A DNA stretch of 64,000 nucleotides from Austropuccinia psidii (GCA_023105745.1 JALGQZ010000005.1:67411019-67475018); one strand, 5' to 3'. Shown: positions 22,574 through 35,180, numbered from the stretch's first letter. Numbers and translations: made by a program. The notes: a model not told the origin generated them from the sequence alone.

Positions 22574-24316
22574 TGTGAGCCTTGGTGTTATTTTCATATA
22601 TCCAAAAGACCACAAATAACAAAATAAGATACAAATATAAATAAAAATTAATTTATATATATTATTAAAATAAAAATTAGAATATAAATACAAATTTATA
22701 TACAAAAAGGAAAATTAAATTATAATTCAAAAGAAAATTACATTAAATTTTAAAATTATGAAAATACATTTTTACTTGAAAAAATTGAGTAAATATGAAT
22801 TTTTAATGAAATTAGTGAAATTAAAATATTTTTGGTAAAAATTTAAATAAATATATTATAACTTTTTATCCAATAAATAAACATAAGAAAATCACTTCAC
22901 CATGGGATTCTTCATAAAAAATAAGGTGGGTCACATCTGGGTAAAATTTCTGTAACTCAACTCTAAATAAGCTTAAATTAAGCCTTGAGTATTTTCTGTA
23001 AAAAAGTTGAAAATCCTCAAAACATCAAATTGATTCACACCACATGTGGTGTTAACCATCAATTTTTGTGTTAAAATTGAGGTGTTGTGTGTAGTTTAGA
23101 AGTTATGAGGAATTGAAGTATTTTCAATTGAAATGTCAAAATGTGCGCATGTATTACATAAGTGAACTGTAATTTACATATGAGGTATCAATTATTACAG
23201 TTGTGTACTGTGAAAACTCAATTTAATTTTATGTGTAAATTACAAGCATATTACATGTTGAGGAATTAAAGAAAAAATAAATTGGAAAGCTTAATTCTGG
23301 GGGGAAAAGGTACTCTAGCTCAAAGGGAGAGCCAGACCCCCAAAATCCTTGCTGACAGGCGTTGGATGTCAAAATCCACGCAAATGTTCATCACTTTTGG
23401 CCTGGAATTAAGTCACAGGGTCTGTGACTCAATTGATGATGAGGTTTTGATACCAACCAGGGCAGTTTGTACTGTTGCCAAGAGGGTAAAACTACCCGTA
23501 AGTTAAAACAATTTTAACTGGTTTCTACGTCTCTTACACACATTTTGACGTGTTTTGAAGGCTCTAGATCAGGTATTACTATATTAATGGCTAAAATCAG
23601 CCCTTTTTTGGTCTAAACCAGGGCTCAATGATGCCGTATTTGGCTTTTCTGTTGTCATAGTGTTTTCTACGACTGACAAGAGTCACTTTGACTTTTGGAG
23701 CAAGAAAATTGATGGCTATCAAGGAATGTCTTCTCTGCCCCACTTTTCACTTCATGTTAGAATCTTTTTCTTTTAGAATTAGTTTAAACACTGATAAACC
23801 AATCAGTAAAAGATTCCAACCACCCTTTTTATATCATTTTGAACCTTTAAACCACGTGAAAAAATCATTATAATCATTTTTAGCCCTTGAACCACCCCAT
23901 AAGTGAATTAAAGCATCTTTTATCACTATTAGCTTTGTCACTTTGTTTCCAAATCCACTCTGTTCACTTTTGGGCGTTTTTTTTCTTTAAATATATTTTT
24001 AAAGAATTTTTTCTTTCATTAATTGCTTGCAGCTCTTTGCTCAATGAATTCCAATTGAAATTGCTCTTGAAGAAATTTCTCTTGTAGCCTTAAATATCTC
24101 TTGTAGAGTATTTTTGGATAAATTTTTATTGTTGGTAAAACAATAAATCTTTATATTATTTCTTTTATAGTTATAAATTCGAAAACAATTAAATTGGTGT
24201 GTTTCCTTTTCAAAATACTATTTTATATTACTTTTAATCATATTTTATCTTATACAAATTTTCAGGACAGGAAAAGTACTTGATTTTTAATCAAATTTTC
24301 ATATCCATACCTTACA
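22574..24316 (+). repeat. Solo LTR, family A, plus orientation (1743 bp)
   Basis: TGTGAGCCTTGG...CATACCTTACA with AATAG on both sides (22569-22573 and 24317-24321). It matches the E1 LTR in opposite orientation, with many differences and small gaps. A perfect duplication without internal region marks loss of the body by LTR-LTR recombination. Confidence 0.92.
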
Positions 24317-24584
24317 AATAGTGACTAGTAACTCTAGCTCTAAACATTGAGATAAATAATTTATAATACTCTACTTCTTGCATTAAATTAATAAACATAA
24401 ATACTTTCTTGACTTCAAGATATAATTTTAATACCAATAATTAGATAAAACAATGAAGATATCTCAGATGTATGCTGTTTGTACAATGTAGAAACTTCTT
24501 TTGGCGTGGGATGAAATAAGGCAGTACCTTGAGGGGGAAATTATTGGTCAGTCTTTTTTTAATTTTGCGGTTAGCCAATAAACA

Positions 24585-25290
24585 TGAGTGCTAAGATGTA
24601 TTAGCTTTCCCTAGAAATCATACTGAATATTCAGCCTACAGAGAATCATGAAATAAAACAAGGTTTATGGATTTAACAAATAGAGAGGACTTATCAATAG
24701 TCTTGGAATCAGAATTATCAATAACAATACAGTCAAAAATCTGATTTAAAACTATGATATTTTATAAAATAAAGACTCATATTTTTTTTATTTTGATAAT
24801 CCTAATAGGAATAGATTTTTCTATGGTTTTATGTTTATTACAATTACTTTTATTAGTATTAATAATAATGATAAAACTACTGGATTTTATGCTAATAATA
24901 TTTCTTCAATAATTTCTTTCAATACTGAGGTAATATCAATACTAATTTTTCTTTGAATAATACTAGGCTTCTGAGGAAGGATACTAAGCTTTAACTACAA
25001 TTATACTAATAATATTTTAAATATGGATATACTACTCTTTGTTTGATAAAACTAAGCTACTGAGCTTTCCACAACCAACAACCACCAATACTACTCTAGA
25101 TATCCTGCTAGTTCACGGATGGTGGGATCTTGCTCCATGATTATTGGAAAAAGGAGGGAGAGGAGCCTTCTATTTATATCTTTGGGGCTTTCATAGAGCT
25201 TCTCAAAACATGTTACTTGGAAAAAATGATAGCTGAGAGGTTTTAGCCAGTGAGATGTGTAGTTTTTGTGTAGCAACATGACACAGGCTC
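24585..25290 (-). repeat. LTR family C remnant (3' LTR of an old minus-strand Gypsy element)
   Basis: Reverse-complement similarity to 30880-31600: shared blocks are the LTR end ('gtgctaagatgtattagc'), the '...attcagcctacagagaatca' block, the repeated 'cttagtat' motifs, 'aactagcaggatatc', and a TATA-bearing block ('gatataaatagaag', 25167-25185). Upper boundary unresolved. Confidence 0.65.
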
Positions 25291-26089
25291 CAAGTTCTGA
25301 CCAATGCGATGGTGTTACTTTTTTAGATTTATTTTGGATGTGAATACTGACAAATGTTGTTGAGTTTTCACCTCAATTTGTAATTATAGGTATGCACCTG
25401 GAACTAATTGGAATTTTGACCACTCAGGTGATGTTTTGGTAAGCTTGAAATAATTTGTTGTTTGTATAAAAAACAATTAGTTATCTTCTGTTCATTTTGA
25501 TTTCCAGCTTGTTGGTTAGGTTTAAAAACAACTCTTTAAAAGAAAATCTCCTCTTTTTTCTTCATTATTCTTGAAGCTTCCACAAACAATACTTTTGGAA
25601 TTGCCTTCAATGTGGCTTGAACCCATGAAATTTCCTGTGTTTTGGCTGTAGAGATACACTTTGCCAAGTAAGATAGATAGACTTTTACTTAATTATTCTG
25701 TATTCCTCCATTCCTCAATAGTGCTAGCGGTTCTCTGAGTTACATTTTTTCATATAAATTCTAAACTACTTCTCCTACACTTTTTTCTTAAAAATGTGAC
25801 TATGGTCTGTTTTTTGTGAAGATTCCATCATTTTGCTTTAATTACAAGTTTGATTAATTCACATTCCTGTAATTCCATCCTCTTTAATAATTTAATTTTT
25901 TTGTAATATTGATCCTTGGTAAGCTTGAATCTGGTAGTTAAGGTATGGAATACCAAATCCCCCTCTACATTTAATGCTGTTTCCAGAATTCCACTAAAGA
26001 ATCTTATCAATTTAAATAGGATTCAGTGTGTTTTTCAATTTATTCTCCCTCCAATATTTAATCTTCAACTTCACTTTATTCACTGCTTT
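25291..26089. other. Old repeat-derived sequence, no gene recognised
   Basis: Lies between the family C LTR block and the integrase tail on the minus strand. It should hold the upper LTR part and the polypurine tract of that element. Short minus-strand frames exist but none has a clear family motif. Confidence 0.4.
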
Positions 26090-26406
26090 CATTTCATGAC
26101 CCTGAAATTGATTGAATTATCTTTCCTCTGGGATAAACCCACTTGAGGAGACTTGTTGCAAATCTCTTTGTCAGTTCAGTACCATCCAATTCTTCAAGCT
26201 CTTATGGTCCATTATTAACTTGATTAGTGGCTCTGAATGGTCAATTCCAATGGTTTTTGAATAGTAAACCCTGCTGTGACTCAGGAGATGTATTGTCAAA
26301 TAATACCAAATCCCCTGGTTAAAGAGGATTTCTAAGTTAGTTTTCCATACTTTTGTCCAAATACTTAACTGATTTTCATCTTGAATCTCTTAATCTCTCT
26401 GCTTAC
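26090..26406 (-). pseudogene. Integrase C-terminal remnant of an old family C Gypsy element
   Basis: On the minus strand the broken reading gives 'DLVLFDNTSPE', then 'W-N-stop-P-F', then 'ELEELDGTELTKR' and 'LLKWVYPR'. This matches the usual GDLVL...GPF...ELDGT order at the end of Gypsy integrases. Several stops and shifts. The insert at 26407-27845 separates it from the piece just upstream in the element (27846-27975). Confidence 0.6.
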
Positions 26407-27845
26407 TGTCAGGATAAGTCTATGATGATGTTATAACAATACTATTTAAAACTTGAAATATGACTGTGACATGGTGGAATTACTTTAAAAAAGGTTTGAG
26501 GATGATAATTATGGCTTAAAAGTGAAGTAATAAGGGCTTAAATATTAAAAAGGATTGGTGGTGAGTGCTATTGAAAGCCCTGGGTGCAGTCTTACCAGTT
26601 GGTTTACTATAGCAAGAACTATAATACTAAGAATTAAAGTACACCTCACTTGTTTTCCAAGAGTATAACTGTTTCTGACAGCTTTACTATGTAGGAATTT
26701 AAGAACACAATGAGGAAACCTTTTCTGGTGGAGAAAAGGCCTCCTTTTATCCTAAAATGGGGTGGAATGGCCCTCTAGACAATCCATGTAGAGGAAGTGA
26801 AGAGTTTTTCACTTCTGGTTACTGGCTTGTGGTTTTCACAGAGCCTGTATAAACCTTTTTGGGCTCAGAGGTGGCTTTTGAACCACATATGGGCAGTTTT
26901 CACCAATACAGCATGAAGATTTACATCTGGGGGCCACACAGCTCTCTTCTGACATGTATGACACATAAACTGCTGTACAGAACCTGTATGGGAGTCCAGT
27001 ATTGAATTAACTATGAGTTTTTTAAGTATAAACATGCTTCTTTGTTTTTTTTGACACCTCATAATCATGGTTGTGGGATATTATTCCACAGTAAAGGTGT
27101 ATTAGCCCAATTGTGGGATTTTAACCTTAAAACTGCTATACCTTTGTCAGTTTTTGATATATTGAGCTCAAAGTTTGTTAATTGTGTAGCCATGGATCAG
27201 ATCTACACAATGGTACCTCATTTGGTATGGGTAACATTAAATATGGCAAAGTTAAACCATGTACAAGTTTTGTTATTCACACATATGATTTTCTCAATAT
27301 CTGTATGGAGCTTATTTGCTTCATAACTTTTGTTCTAGATGAAATATGGAGGAATGGAAGGCACCATCAGAGAGCCCTGATTGTGCTCTTTCCAAAATGT
27401 TCTCATTTTAAGTAGCTCACACTAAAACTGTAGAATTTAGATATGAGGCGAATATTTTGTTCACCCTTATTTGGCCTTATTTTGGCCATAACTTCTGTAA
27501 TTTTGGTGTTAGCTCAATTCGGCTAGTACCATTGCATAGTACTGATGTAAAGATTCAATTTGAATACCCATCATCTGGGGTTAAGTCTGTTCCTCTGGAT
27601 TTCAGATGAGAGGTGAAAATTAAGGTTTATGCTCAGCAACAACTTTGAGCAGGAATAACTTTGTTATTCTTTGTCCTATGATAATGGGACTTGTATATTT
27701 GGAAAGAGGTGAGTTTCCCCTTTCTTTTGATACCTTTTGAGGTGATTTGGCTCAGCTCCATGTTTTGGTGGTATCTTGGCTTTACCATTGGCTTATGGTA
27801 TTTGGATTTCAAGCTTGTGCTCTGGTTTTGAGTCACAGGCTGACA
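26407..27845 (-). repeat. LTR family B copy nested in an old Gypsy integrase (1439 bp)
   Basis: On the plus strand it reads TGTCAGGATAAGTCTAT...CACAGGCTGACA, i.e. the family B LTR in minus orientation. Full-length matches are the two LTRs of E3. Flanks are CTTAC (26402-26406) and TTTAT (27846-27850), which differ only by two C/T changes, so a decayed duplication is plausible. Confidence 0.85.
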
Positions 27846-27975
27846 TTTATTTTGGTTATTTTTCTTCTTGGCACATTATGTATGGCTCTAAAGGAAAATA
27901 GGCCTTCTGTTGTTGCTATTTTATTCCATTAAATGGCCATATATGTGGCTTTATCAATACAAATTAGCAAGAGAA
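27846..27975 (-). pseudogene. Integrase remnant upstream of the LTR insertion
   Basis: The minus strand reads 'IATTEGLFSFRAIHNVPRRK', which resembles the 'TTxDLLALRxRQLERR' block that precedes the GDLVL motif in many fungal Gypsy integrases. In-frame stops lie just before it. Together with 26090-26406 it shows the LTR landed inside the integrase of an older element. Confidence 0.45.
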
Positions 27976-27989
27976 CCTTCTACCCAAAT

Positions 27990-28925
27990 TGAAGTACAAA
28001 TGGTGAGTATCCTATTACTATTTTATTGTGACTTTATTGAGGTTTTGAAGATAATGAACTACTCTAAGTTTTTCATTGGGTTTTGTGACACAAAATACTG
28101 GGCTGTTATAGCTTGATGTTGATTCCTCATTGAGGTAAAATTGATTTTGGTATTGGTATTGGTTTCTTTTACCATATTTCACAAGTTATAACTGGTATTT
28201 TAGAAGGTTTTCTATAAGCATGCTTCAGTATTACTCTTCATTCTTCAAAGAATGCTATAGCCTGTTTCCTTAGTAATATAAGAATCTTTAACAAATTTAT
28301 CTCTTCTTATGATAATCATCCAGATGGCCCAAAATTGATCATTTAAATTCTAGTTTCTGTAACTTTTGATATCCAAATAAATAGAGGTGGGCTGGGTGAT
28401 AGGGGTGTTTTGTAGTAATCTATTGATAATTCAGGTCTTTTAAATGTGGATTCAGATATTGAGGCATACCTTCATTGAATGGTATAACCTTGTTGAGTAT
28501 TGCTTTATTTTTTTCTGCATTGACTTGAGGTTCCATTATTCTTGAATTGGTTGAAAGTATTCATTGAGTATATTTTTTTTCAACTTCCTCAGTGAAAGAA
28601 AACAGTCTTTTAGGTATCTTATTTTTTTGCTCATATATAACTTGGGTTTCAGTGTTAAGTGATTCAAGGAATTTATCTCTTGGTGGATAAAATCCAGTAT
28701 ATTAGGTATACCAAATACTGCAGTTTAATGTCATACAAAGAAATTTGAGAACCCTAGTCCAGAATTACACAAGGGAGCAGCTCACTGTCTCACTGAGGAA
28801 AAAAACAAGTAAAAGTGATAGTTTTATCTTGTTTAAATATTCTTTATTTTTATATTCTTCACTTTTTTTGTTACTCTTGACATCTTCATTCCTTGATTTT
28901 ACTTGAATTTTCAGCCCTCTGGTGT
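27990..28925. other. Probable older retroelement sequence, nothing definite
   Basis: Minus-strand fragments such as 'PQYLNPHLKDLNYQ' might come from the same old element, but stops are frequent and no motif is certain. Confidence 0.35.
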
Positions 28926-29108
28926 GCTACTGCTGCAGTTTGAGTCATAAAAAGACTTATTTTGGCCATTTGGGAACCACCCTGTACTTTGAAGTCATAC
29001 AAGGACTAATTTTAGCCTTAATGTTGCTACCATGTAGTTTAAAGTCATACAAGGACTAATATTAGTCTTAAGGTTTCTACCCTGCATTTGAAAGTCATAC
29101 AAGAAATT
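28926..29108. repeat. 50-bp tandem repeat, about 3.5 units
   Basis: 'AGTCATA' recurs at 28943, 28993, 29043 and 29093, exactly 50 bp apart, with 'aaggactaat' and 'ttag(c/t)cttaa' in the later units. The first unit is the most diverged. Confidence 0.85.
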
Positions 29109-29208
29109 TTTCATTTATTTTCCATTGGAATCATTTGGAGAGAAACCTTTTTTTTATTCAAGTTGATTTTTTTTGGGTGGGATGAGTGAAGGTTTTGGCT
29201 GAAATAGT

Positions 29209-29305
29209 GTGGTGGTTAGTGAGGCTTTTAGTACTTATTTAGCTTTGAATCTGCTATTTCATGGATATATTTCTTGCTCATGTTCTGGGTTCAACCCCTG
29301 GCATT
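29209..29305 (+). other. tRNA-like pol III box pair, possible SINE head or decayed tRNA
   Basis: An A-box-like TGGTTAGTGAGG (29213-29224) is followed about 65 bp later by GGTTCAACCCC (29288-29298), a good B box inside a GGGTTCAACCC arm. No cloverleaf could be closed. A weaker GGTTCAAGCC appears on the minus strand near 25618, inside or next to the other family C block. Confidence 0.3.
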
Positions 29306-30485
29306 ATGGAATATATTGTGGAATAACTCTGGAGAAGGAAATCAAATTTCAGAACTCTGGAGCTAGGTAAATCAAACTTTGAGGAAGTCATAGGACATCA
29401 TAATGAATTTTGAAAATCTAGAAGACTCAAGTTTTGACCAGAATATTCTCAATTATATTATTTAATAACAATTTCCCTCCCTTATTAAATTATCCATAGC
29501 AAAATTACAAAATTATATGGAGATAAGCTATGTTAGCTGGCGCCTCTTTTGTGGCTTCCAGACTAAATCTTAGGAATTTCAATAAACTAATTCAAAGTGG
29601 AATACTATTTGTATGAATTTAATTTATGTGTCACTAGTTATATAATGATTTACTGTTGGGATTTAAGCTTCAACGGTACTATAAATGGTAGAGTGAATTG
29701 AATCACTTCTCATTGAGACTGCTTAATATTTCCAAAATAAAATGTAAGTAATTTTAAAGGTAAAAATATAATTGATAAGAGCTCTGAGGACTGATTCTAA
29801 GAGAATTAACCCTCTTTGAATGTTGTATTTACCAATTTGAAATCAAAATAATGTGAAATAATTTTATTCCAATGAGGAAAGATCTGTTATAGCAACATGA
29901 GGAGATATAACAACAAGATTGATAACATAGTGGGAACTTTATACTATTACATATTTAGTAATCACTCATAGCAACAAGATTCAATTCATATTATAATAAT
30001 ATGAATTCAAGTATTTAAAATCTATACAAATGATAAAAGAAAATGAGACAAAATTTCAAAGAAAGTAATTGGAGTCTGTATAGTAGGTAAACATTTACAA
30101 GCTTTCAGGCTCACAAACTAAATACAGCTATTTAAAGTCATATTGAGAACAAAATCTGAAAAACATTTTCTCCAATTCAATCCAATTGAAATAATTACCT
30201 CAAGGCTATTCAAGAAATCACAATGGATTTACCAAGAGAAATATTTTGCTTAGTAATATCAATACACATCAAAGTTGATAGAAATGATACAATATCTGCA
30301 TTGAATGATGGAATAATGAAATTGAACCTCCAGCAAAATTATCTCAAAATTTCATATCAAGGTTGAAATTAGTAATAAATGAAAATACAGGAGATTCAAA
30401 AGTGATCCTTTAACCACCTTTGTTCAAATCTAATGAAAGTTCACTCAATAGAAAATTCTGTATTTTCCCCACTTTCTCCACTTCC

Positions 30486-30875
30486 AAGAATAATGTCACC
30501 AGCTAAATTCTTTCAAAGATAGCATATGACTAGAAGAAAGTTCAATTGTCAGAAGCTGTGTTTTCTCCACTTTCTTAGCAAGAAGCAACTCTTAACAGCT
30601 AAATTATCTCAATGACATCACATAATTGTTTTCGGAAAAAACAACCAGCAAAATTTTCTCAGCAAAAACATAACAAAGTCACCAAAAAGAACAATGTCAA
30701 CAACTAAATTCTCCAAGATATCATATGACTAGAAGAAAGTTTAATTGCCAGAAGCTGTATTGTCTCCAATTTTTTGGCAAAAAGAGAATCTAAACATCCA
30801 AATTACCTCAATTTAATCATATTATTTTGATGAGAAAAACACCACCAGAAAAATTATCTCAGAAAACACAATTCT
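30486..30875. repeat. ~200-bp tandem duplication upstream of the family C TATA
   Basis: Unit 1 starts AAGAATAATGTCACCAGCTA (30486) and unit 2 AAGAACAATGTCAACAACTA (30687). Both continue through 'catatgactagaagaaagtt', 'cagaagctgt' and 'tctcag(c/a)aaa'. The other family C block was not seen to carry it. Confidence 0.75.
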
Positions 30876-31113
30876 ACACAAAAATTACATCTCTCACCAG
30901 CTAAAAAATCTCAAATACAATATTTCTAAGTCCACTGTTTTGAGAAGCTCTATGAAGGCCCAAAAGGTATAAGTAGAAGTCTCCTCACCCTCATTTTCAA
31001 AAAACAGTGGGAAATCCCTGACTATTGAGGCTCAAAGCCATCCTGAACTAGCAGGATATCAAGAATATTAGTAGTTTTTTAGGCATGAGAAGTTCAGTAG
31101 CCTTTCTAAGTAG

Positions 31114-31272
31114 CTTAGTATTATTGAATAATAGTAGTGTAAGCATAGTGAGAAGATACATAGAATTTCTCGGTAGCTTAGTATTATTGAGGAATAGTAG
31201 TATTACCATAGTGAGAAGCTTAGTAGCCTTGATCAAAAGCTTAGTATTATTAAAAAAATCAGTGATGATATA
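31114..31272. repeat. 63-bp tandem repeat in the transcribed part of the family C LTR
   Basis: 'CTTAGTATTATT' starts at 31114, 31177 and 31240, period 63 bp (21 codons). 'CATAGTGAGAAG' recurs with the same period. Both strands are open through it, which follows from the period being a multiple of three. Confidence 0.85.
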
Positions 31273-31600
31273 AATATAGTATTAAAACAGAATTATTGAA
31301 GAATTATCTTTAGTATTGAATGCAATAGTCTTATCATTGGTATTGATAATTAAAAAGAATAGAACAAAAAAATATTTCCATTAGTCTTCTTGAAATAAAA
31401 TAAAATAAAATAGTAGTCTTGATCTTATTATAGTGTTACATCAGAGTTTTTGATATGGATTTATTGATAGGTCTGATTGAGAGACTACTGATAAGTCTTC
31501 CATATATGTTAAAACCACAAATATTATTTTATTATGTGATTCTCTGTAAGCTGAATATTAAATATTATTTTGAGGGGCAGCTAATACACCTTAGTACACA

Positions 31601-31618
31601 TGGTTCTTGGACAATTAT
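31601..31618 (+). other. Primer-binding site of E4 (candidate)
   Basis: TGGTTCTTGGACAATTAT follows the CA end of the LTR with no gap and begins with TGG. The primer tRNA is not known. Confidence 0.45.
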
Positions 31619-32079
31619 GAAATCCAAAACAGACTTACCAATAATTTGGCCCACAAGTTACTGACTTATTTCATCTGACACCTGAAAGGAACTACCACAT
31701 CTGATGTCTAAACAGTGGAAGAAAGCTTCAAACAGCAATAATCAGCTACTTAATATAAAAAAAAACATTCAAATTTAATCTGTAAAAAAAATTCTTTACC
31801 AAACAGGAAAGCTCATAAATCTATCAGTTCAATCGGGAATAAGAGAGTTCAATAAAGATTAACTAATTATTGTCATCAAGTCCTCCAACAGAATCGTTTA
31901 ATTGTTATTATTTGAAAAGTGAGAAACACCACTTGAAGAAGAATCACCTATAGATTATAGTATACCAGTCGGTACACCCAGAGCCAGCAGAAAATATCAG
32001 AAGATAGCTACATATTATTTTCAAAAATTACTCAAGGAAATATTTGAAATTAAAAAGAAAGGTGAACCATAGAAAAAAA

Positions 32080-33648
32080 ACAAAGAAGATATCAATATGA
32101 ACTCAAAATCATTGTCAAAGATACCACATAATTGCAATGAATCCAAAGAATCAATCATCAATGAAGAGACCATGAAAGGAGAATAAGATATGTCTGATGC
32201 AGAAATACTTCATCAAAGAATGTAGGCAATGCAACAAGAAATAATCGAACTCCTTAAGAAATAAGGAAAAATAGAAGAGTCAAGCTTTAGTGCAGAATAC
32301 AGTCCAATGGAAGAAACTACAACCATTCCTAGAATTCTCAGACAATATGGATAAACATCAGAATTTTAAAATCTCATGGCATCAGAAAATCCATTCAATT
32401 TACAAAGACAAAATAATCTACCAAAGATGGTTAATATTCATGCACAGGCTTCAAGCCCATTACAACAGGAAATTGCTAGAAATAGCACACCCATTGTAAA
32501 GATGAGGTTGAAGGATTATAAATTATGGTTTGGTGGAGAGGAAGTGGAAAGATGTATCAAAAGAGTGGGCACATAGCAGAAATTGAAGGACAAAGTGGAA
32601 AGGCTATAGCAAGACAGATATTTCTTGGTACCAAAGATCAAGAAATTAGCTACCATATTGAAGGAATACCCAGATATTAAAGATATTAAACTGGGGATTG
32701 GGATAAATCAAAAATGGATATGAAGAGAAGATGGGGAATTGTATCACCTGGAAGAAGCTACAAGCTGTTCTCAAGAACTAAATTATTTTCAAATATTAAA
32801 CAAAAAGGAGGAATTAGAATTATGACTCAATATAGAAGGTTCATTGGGGAATATGAATCCATCATTAACTATATCAAAAGGTATCAATATAAAAAATGGG
32901 ATATTAATTACAATCAATAAATTTTGGATAGTCTTTCCTCAAGTGGTCAAGAGTCTATTTATGAAGAATTTTTATAAGATAAAGCCATAGTGCAAGCATT
33001 GGATGGTGGTTATATCATTCCAAGATTGGAAATCTTAAAGCTATATATTGAACAGGACTCAGAAGTAAAAGTATTAAACCAAAAAAAAGGAATTTTCAGA
33101 AGAGAAGTCAAAAATGAATAAATCTAGGTTTGAGGATGAAAGTTGGGAAGAAGTCTCAACACAAATGAAAGATCTTACCCAAAAATTGAAAATGCTCCAC
33201 CACAAGAGCATAAATTAAAGAATACAAGAAAGGAATCAGTTAAGTAAAGGTTCAATCATCTCAAACACCTCTCAGAAGTATTTTAATCTCAAATTAAAAC
33301 CCAAACAAGAAGTAATTAATATCAGAAAATTACACAAACCTCACAGACATTAAGGCCAAGATATCCATTACTACCCATATCTTCAGGTTATAAACCATGA
33401 ATCCCAGATAAATGGCTCCAAGAAAGCCACTTAAATGTTATTATTTCTCAAAAAAACGAGATTCCACAATAATATGTAATCATCTCACAGAAGAATTGGA
33501 GAAAATAATTGTATTTACATGTGGAGGAAAATATCTTTTTCTAAATTTGCAGAGAGTACCCACAGAAAGCCCTAAATCTGCAAAAGAATTGGTTAGAAAA
33601 ATTGCCAAAGAACAGGATGAATCAACTAAAAAGATGATAGAAAAGTAA
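32080..33648 (+). pseudogene. gag: E4 gag remnant
   Basis: Plus-strand pieces in changing frames, in order: 'MQQEIIELLKK', 'MASENPFNLQ', 'VNIHAQASSPLQQEI', 'RLKDYKLWFGGEEVERCIKRV', 'MTQYRRFIGEYESIINYIKRYQY', 'IQ/ALDGGYIIPRLE'-like text and 'MAPRKPLKCYYFSK...STIICNHL'. These match a rust-type Gypsy Gag (from memory) that differs from the E1/E2 Gag. The zinc knuckle has lost its second Cys and its His, keeping only the outer cysteines. Several stops. It is not spliced as ORF1 of E1/E2 is. Non-functional. Confidence 0.65.
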
Positions 33649-33996
33649 ATTACACCCCAAAAACAGCAAGAAAAAACAGTAATTGAGGATCAGAAAGATG
33701 AGAAGGCAGCCACTATAGATCAAATAGAAGAATGGAGAAACTGGAAACCCCCCAAATATCACCAGAAAATGAAAGTCTTTGTATAAATGTTGGACTTAGA
33801 AAGACAAGGAAGAGAGCTTCAAGAGATGAAAATCAAAGCAAAGCTCAGAAAAGAGATAAGAATGAAACACAAAAATACCTTAAAAAAAGATACCAGGTTC
33901 CTACAATGAGAAACATAAGGCAGAAGAGCAAATAAGAGTTTCAATTCAAAAAAATAAAATAAAAACCAAGAAGTAAAGGAAAGAAATAATTATGAT

Positions 33997-34670
33997 GTGG
34001 AAATCATTTCCAAGGATGGGATTAAGCAGATACCAAAACAGGATTTGCAAAATATGGAATTAAAGAACAAAGTGAAATATACAGTCAACAACCCAAAAAA
34101 AATGATTGAACATTTGATGCATAAAATACTTGAAAAAATAAAGAAATATTATCAATGTCACCAACCTTTATTGAAAAATTACAAAATTCAACTACACAAG
34201 AAAAAAATGTGATAAAATCAGTCAATACATCATTTTTTTTTCAAGAAATACTACATTCATTAAACCTAAAGGACTATGATACACAAAGATTATATTATGC
34301 TTTCCCAATTGTATTTATGGAAGTATTTATTAGAGGGGAAGAATATCCTATAATGGAATTGGTTGATACTGGATAAGAAATTCACATAATACCAGAGAAA
34401 ATTTCAATTGAAGCCTCACTTAAAAGTATAAAGCTCGATATGAATCTCAGAGGAATTGGTGGACATACAACATATTTGGTCAGAATTTCAGAATTTACAC
34501 CAATTAATATGATAAAAGGAGAATAAAAAGGAAATTCACTTATTCATAGAAAAAGGAGCCATACAAACTATAATTGGAAGACCAATTCTAGCAGATAATA
34601 ATGTTAAATTGGAACTTTCACACAAGAAAGGGGAAACATTTAGTTATCCAGAGGAAGATGGAAAAATATT
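33997..34670 (+). pseudogene. E4 Gag tail and protease remnant
   Basis: 'DYDTQRLYYAFPIVFMEVFIRGEEYPIMELVDTG' leads to an in-frame TAA, then 'EIHIIPEKI'. This is the retroviral-type protease active site D-T-G, followed by a stop where Ser or Ala is usual. 'EKGAIQTIIGRPILADNNVKLELS' downstream fits the usual G-R-P-(I/F)-L-x-D flap region. About 34670-35180 has only broken Lys-rich text. Confidence 0.6.
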
Positions 34671-35180
34671 ATGTTGAAAATATTGAACCCTCAAGCTATG
34701 GGCTGTAAACTCTCTCCATCAAGAGGGATGGAGCTTTGTTCTTGTTCAGAAATCAGAAAATGGTCAATGGATCAAGGAGAATAATCCAAAAGAAAAGAAA
34801 CAGATGAAGCAGAAAATTAATCTTTGTAAAGATGGAAAAAAATCTTTTATGGACCAAACAAAATAACCTTCTAAGCTATTTTTTGGAGAAAAATAAATTG
34901 AATTTTTAACTCAGGAAATGGCCATAAAAGAAGAATTAAGAATCAGCCCTTACACATCAAAATCAACCAATACATCTTTTAGGCAATTGGTCAAATTCAA
35001 AATCTTGAAGTCACTTTTGGTAATGGGGGAAAGACATACATGGACCTCTTAGTACTTGAATATTTCAATAAGATAGCATTTGAAGAAAATACTAGAATAT
35101 CATCTTCATCAAAAGAAAGTATCTCACCTGTACCTGATAAAAATTCAAAGGAAAGAAACAAAAAGAAAATAAAATTGAGG

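Larger units (their letters stand above)
30380..31600 (+). repeat. 5' LTR of E4 (family C), right part; left limit unresolved
   Basis: Ends ...TTAGTACACA directly before TGGTTCTTGG, a primer-binding-site start. Contains a TATA-like GGTATAAGTAGAAG at about 30965 and matches 24585-25290 in reverse complement. Sequence from 29306 to 30379 may also belong to it (a possible TG start at 29317) but could not be paired with another copy. Confidence 0.6.
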
